A stretch of 64,000 nucleotides of DNA from HyVt-477 sp965224605 (GTDB lineage Bacteria > Pseudomonadota > Gammaproteobacteria > Thiotrichales > Thiotrichaceae): NCBI GenBank assembly GCA_965224605.1, contig CBDCZP010000004.1:120842-184841 (forward strand). The letters are read 5' to 3'. The translations under genes and the position numbers were made by a program. A model generated the notes under the pieces. The model did not search any database. It was not told the DNA's origin and saw only the letters and a list, made by a program, of their open reading frames with translations. Positions 61,442 through 64,000 of this stretch are shown here, one piece after another (positions within the stretch are counted from its first letter, which is position 1; every line of letters starts with the position of its first letter).

Positions 61442-61469
61442 GTACTAGATAAAACATAGGAGAGTAATT

Positions 61470-61751
61470 GTGCAAAGACTAAGAGTTGATGAAGACATCC
61501 GCCCTCTATCAGAGTTTAGAGCTGGAGTTGCAACATTTTTTAAACAAATTCAAGATACTAAGAGACCGTTAGTTATAACACAACACGGTAAAGGTGTTGG
61601 CGTTTTACTTGGCGTTGCGGAATATGAAGCAATGCAAGAGAAAATTGAGTTACTACAGGATATTCATACATCTGTTATACAAATAGAAGAAGGTAAAGGT
61701 ATAGAGCAAAATGAAGCAAGAAATATGGTTCTCAAAAGGATCGGTTACTAA
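61470..61751 (+). CDS. Phd/YefM-type antitoxin
   Basis: A 93-residue antitoxin starting at GTG with AGGAG upstream. The Phd domain is IRPLSEFRAGVATFFKQIQD then KRPLVITQHGKGVGVLLGVA. The C-terminal helix (EYEAMQEKIELLQDIHTSVI) wraps the toxin. Its stop shares a base with the toxin ATG (TAATG). Confidence 0.9.
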   Translation: MQRLRVDEDIRPLSEFRAGVATFFKQIQDTKRPLVITQHGKGVGVLLGVAEYEAMQEKIELLQDIHTSVIQIEEGKGIEQNEARNMVLKRIGY

Positions 61752-62044
61752 TGAAAATAGAGTGGTCACCACTTGCTGTTGAAAGAGTAACTGTAATTGC
61801 GGAATATATAGCTTTAGACAAACCTAGTGTTGCTAATAAATGGGCAAATGAAATATTCGATTATGTCGAAAAAATATCTGATTTCCCTGAACTAGGAAGG
61901 ATTGTCCCAGAAATGAAAAACCCAAACTACCGAGAGTTATTGAAAGGAAATTACAGAATTATATATAGAATTGGTGATACTAAAATTTCTATTCTAACAG
62001 TCCGCCATGGTATGCAAATTTTACCTATAGATGAGTTGAAATAA
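61751..62044 (+). CDS. RelE/ParE-family toxin
   Basis: A 97-residue ParE-like toxin: KIEWSPLAVERVTVIAEYIA, FPELGRIVPEM, RELLKGNYRIIYRIGD and the end ILTVRHGMQIL. ParE members inhibit gyrase and RelE members cut mRNA; the sequence looks more ParE-like. It is coupled to the Phd antitoxin and intact. Confidence 0.9.
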   Translation: MKIEWSPLAVERVTVIAEYIALDKPSVANKWANEIFDYVEKISDFPELGRIVPEMKNPNYRELLKGNYRIIYRIGDTKISILTVRHGMQILPIDELK

Positions 62045-62048
62045 CAAT

Positions 62049-62363
62049 ATGGAAGAAGTATTTAAAAACTGGTTAATTAAAAGAGGTTACTCTGAAACTG
62101 GTGCAGCAAATAGTTACTCCCGTGCGATTCACCAAATATCACAGCACTATTCAAAGAATGAAAATAAGACTATAGATATCTATACAATAACAAACCAAGA
62201 AAAAATTAGCGAAATATCACATTCCTATAGTCAATCAGGTATTTATTCTAAGTTCGGTTATGAGCAACACTCTAGGTTTCGTAATGCTAAGGTAGACCTC
62301 TTAACCCTGATGGTTGGTCTAGTACACTACCAGCAAGTATGGGGGGAAATCGAACTCCGATAA
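62049..62363 (+). pseudogene. N-terminal fragment of unknown (restriction-like) gene, fused
   Basis: The first about 80 residues (MEEVFKNWLIKRGYSETGAA, then IYSKFGYEQHSRFRNA) look like a normal protein start. From about 62288 the frame runs over a methyltransferase coding sequence in the wrong frame, so the last 25 residues are meaningless. This suggests a deletion that joined the start of a restriction-type gene to the end of a DNA methyltransferase. That identity is an inference from the neighbour. Confidence 0.5.
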
Positions 62364-62674
62364 TAGATGAAGATCATTTATACAATAATGAGCCTAGTTG
62401 GGTAGAGGGATATCACAAAAAAATAATGTCTGGAGAGGTAAAAGGTCAATATAAAGAAGCTCCTTCAACACTCAGGAGGCTTACAATTGATGAAGCAGCA
62501 ATTTTACAAACATTCCCTAAAAACTATACCTTTACTGGTCCTCAAACAAGAATATTTAGCCAAATAGGAAATGCTGTACCGTGTAAATTAGCTGAAGTAG
62601 TTACAAGTGTTGTAAAACAATCATTACTGGGACAGAAAAAAACTGTTTTTACTTCTTTTCAGCAAGGTAGTTTA
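62291..62674 (+). pseudogene. C-terminal remnant of a DNA cytosine-5 methyltransferase
   Basis: The frame from 62291 reads GRPLNPDGWSSTLPASMGGN then RTPIID, the end of the target-recognition region. It continues with motif IX/X: STLRRLTIDEAAILQTFPKN, then IFSQIGNAVPCKLAEVV. Motifs I-VIII, including the catalytic PCQ loop, are missing. The frame opens directly after a TAA at the fusion point, and runs into the ISL3 element at 62675. Confidence 0.85.
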
Positions 62675-63995
62675 GGTTCATCCGGAAAGTGCGTACCTTA
62701 CTCCGCCAGTTGAAATTCAAAAAAGAGTGTGAACATGCCTAAATACAATCTTTGCTACCAACAGAGATTACGGCATGTCCACTTCACTACTTTACCATGC
62801 ATGGGGGATTGATCACTGTGATTACTCCCGAACCAACTATCAACAAGGGGCCATCAATTTCAAAATAGAAGTACGAGATAGACTTATTTGTTGCTCCCAC
62901 TGCAAGTCACGAGAGGTCATTCAAAAAGGTAAAATAAACCGAAGGATTAAGACATTACCCATTGGCAGGAAACCTGTTTTCATAGAGCTTGAAATACCAA
63001 GAGTGTACTGCTTGCACTGTCAAGTAACCCGACAAATAGAGTTGCCCTTTGCCAGAGCGCACAGCCGAACCACTAAAGCACTGGAGCGCTATGTTATAGA
63101 ATTGTCCGGTATGATGACCATCAAGGATATTGCCCACTTGCTCCAAACGAGCTGGGACTTTATCAAGAACATCATTAAAAGACATTTAAAAAAGAAGTAT
63201 GACAAACCCAAGCTTGGAAAACTCAAATATATAGCGATTGATGAAATTTATCTCGGTAAGAAACAAGGCTACATGACACTTGTTCTTGATCTGAAATCAG
63301 GAGCAGTTGTCTTCACCGCTCTGGGGAAAAAAGGAGAAGTACTTAATCCTTTTTGGAAGCGGTTAAAGCGATTCAAAACCACCATCCAAGCCGTAGCAAC
63401 AGATATGGGACCCGCCTATATCAAAGCGGTACAAGATAACTTACCCAATGCCACATTGGTCTTTGATCACTTCCATATCATCAAGCTGTTTAATGAAAAG
63501 CTGACAAAGCTACGAAGAGACTTACATACACAGGTTGAAAATGTTGAGCAGAAAAAAGTCCTCAAAGGAACCCGGTGGCTATTATTAAAACGGGCAGATA
63601 ACCTGAATGAAGAAACCAATGAGAAACAACGGCTAGAGGAGGCACTAAAGCTCAATGCACCACTAGCTACAGCGTATTATCTCAAAGAGGATCTTGGCTT
63701 ACTCTGGAAACAGGAGAGCAAAGAAGATGCTACAAACTACCTTAAAGGTTGGATAAAAAGAGCTGAAGCATCAGGGATCAATATGCTGATAAAGTTTGCC
63801 AAGAAACTAGCTACATGGCGTAGCTGTGTATTGGCTTATTATGATACGGGTGGTTTATCAACAGGCCCTCTGGAAGGAGTAAACAATAAGGTGAAAACTT
63901 TGAAAAGAATGGCTTATGGTTATCGCGATATGGAATTCTTTCAACTTAAAATTAAGGCTCTACATGAATGTAGGTACGCACTTTCCTGATGAACC
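62675..63995 (+). mobile_element. ISL3-family element (1,321 bp)
   Basis: Terminal inverted repeats GGTTCATCCGGAAAGTGCG and, inverted, GGTTCATCAGGAAAGTGCG (one mismatch in 24). An 8-bp duplication would be expected. The first five bases after the right end (GGAAA) do not match the left flank (GTAGTTTA), though only five bases are available before the window ends. Confidence 0.92.
62775..63989 (+). CDS. ISL3-family transposase
   Basis: A 404-residue transposase. The N-terminal zinc-binding domain has Cys pairs in LICCSHCKSREV and RVYCLHCQVTRQ. A helix-turn-helix follows (MTIKDIAHLLQTSWDFIKNI). The DDE core has Asp in KYIAIDEIYLGKK, Asp in AVATDMGPAYIKA and Glu in STGPLEGVNNKVK. The frame is complete and may be active. 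Confidence 0.95.
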   Translation: MSTSLLYHAWGIDHCDYSRTNYQQGAINFKIEVRDRLICCSHCKSREVIQKGKINRRIKTLPIGRKPVFIELEIPRVYCLHCQVTRQIELPFARAHSRTTKALERYVIELSGMMTIKDIAHLLQTSWDFIKNIIKRHLKKKYDKPKLGKLKYIAIDEIYLGKKQGYMTLVLDLKSGAVVFTALGKKGEVLNPFWKRLKRFKTTIQAVATDMGPAYIKAVQDNLPNATLVFDHFHIIKLFNEKLTKLRRDLHTQVENVEQKKVLKGTRWLLLKRADNLNEETNEKQRLEEALKLNAPLATAYYLKEDLGLLWKQESKEDATNYLKGWIKRAEASGINMLIKFAKKLATWRSCVLAYYDTGGLSTGPLEGVNNKVKTLKRMAYGYRDMEFFQLKIKALHECRYALS

Positions 63996-64000
63996 GGAAA

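Overview
The window looks like a low-to-moderate-GC gammaproteobacterial chromosome. The household genes are of that group: an LpxH-type lipid A hydrolase, PBP1b, the YoaA helicase, a TsaB/BirA/CoaX block, a nudJ-mnmA pair, MnmH, YchJ, YpfJ and PpnN. The genus cannot be fixed by eye; a sulfur- or methane-oxidiser-like lineage is only a guess. The region is rich in insertion sequences, small non-autonomous repeats and 12-21 bp tandem repeats.

Layout. 0.1-4.4 kb: an SDR oxidoreductase, an OmpR-type two-component pair, and tRNA-Ala and two tRNA-Glu genes. 4.4-13.4 kb: a degraded genomic island at the second tRNA-Glu. It has a 14-17 bp copy of the tRNA 3' end at its far side, a P4-type integrase broken by two frameshifts, a BrnT/BrnA toxin-antitoxin pair, and one large DUF4011-helicase-Vsr-like defence-type gene broken by an IS30 element and frameshifts. 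13.4-51.2 kb: mostly core genes. These cover citrate synthase, a UDG-family protein, cell wall synthesis (PBP1b plus lipoprotein), YoaA-TsaB, an MFS-BirA-CoaX-SPOR run, cyclophilin, LpxH, a ribosome-hibernation/sigma-like fusion, RNase HII, a YchJ/Xni block, an ECF sigma factor with DUF3619/DUF3106 partners, PpnN, a 2OG dioxygenase, tRNA-modifying MnmA and MnmH, tRNA-Ser, and a TetR-regulated hydrolase.

51.3-64 kb: the most unusual part is a run of integron gene cassettes. Four attC sites, three intact at exactly 129 bp and one split by an IS3 element, separate cassettes. All identifiable cassette genes lie on the + strand. Each fully bounded cassette has an attC left core complementary to the core at its own start, as expected for genuine cassettes. 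Nearly every cassette carries a toxin-antitoxin module: a higB remnant with higA, mazEF, hicAB, brnTA and phd/parE. No integron integrase is visible, so this is either a cluster of attC sites lacking an integrase or the distal part of a chromosomal integron. Five ISs (IS5, IS4, IS3, IS30, ISL3 types) have landed in it, and four of them hit cassette genes or an attC.

Cross-cutting patterns. Three short elements at 1.0, 31.3 and 32.9 kb share terminal repeats with the IS5-type element at 51.3 kb and look like its non-autonomous derivatives. Two IS30 copies at 8.1 and 60.2 kb are almost identical, so transposition is recent. In-frame 18-21 bp tandem repeats extend several conserved proteins (YoaA, BirA, CoaX), and at nudJ-mnmA they are translated in two frames at once.
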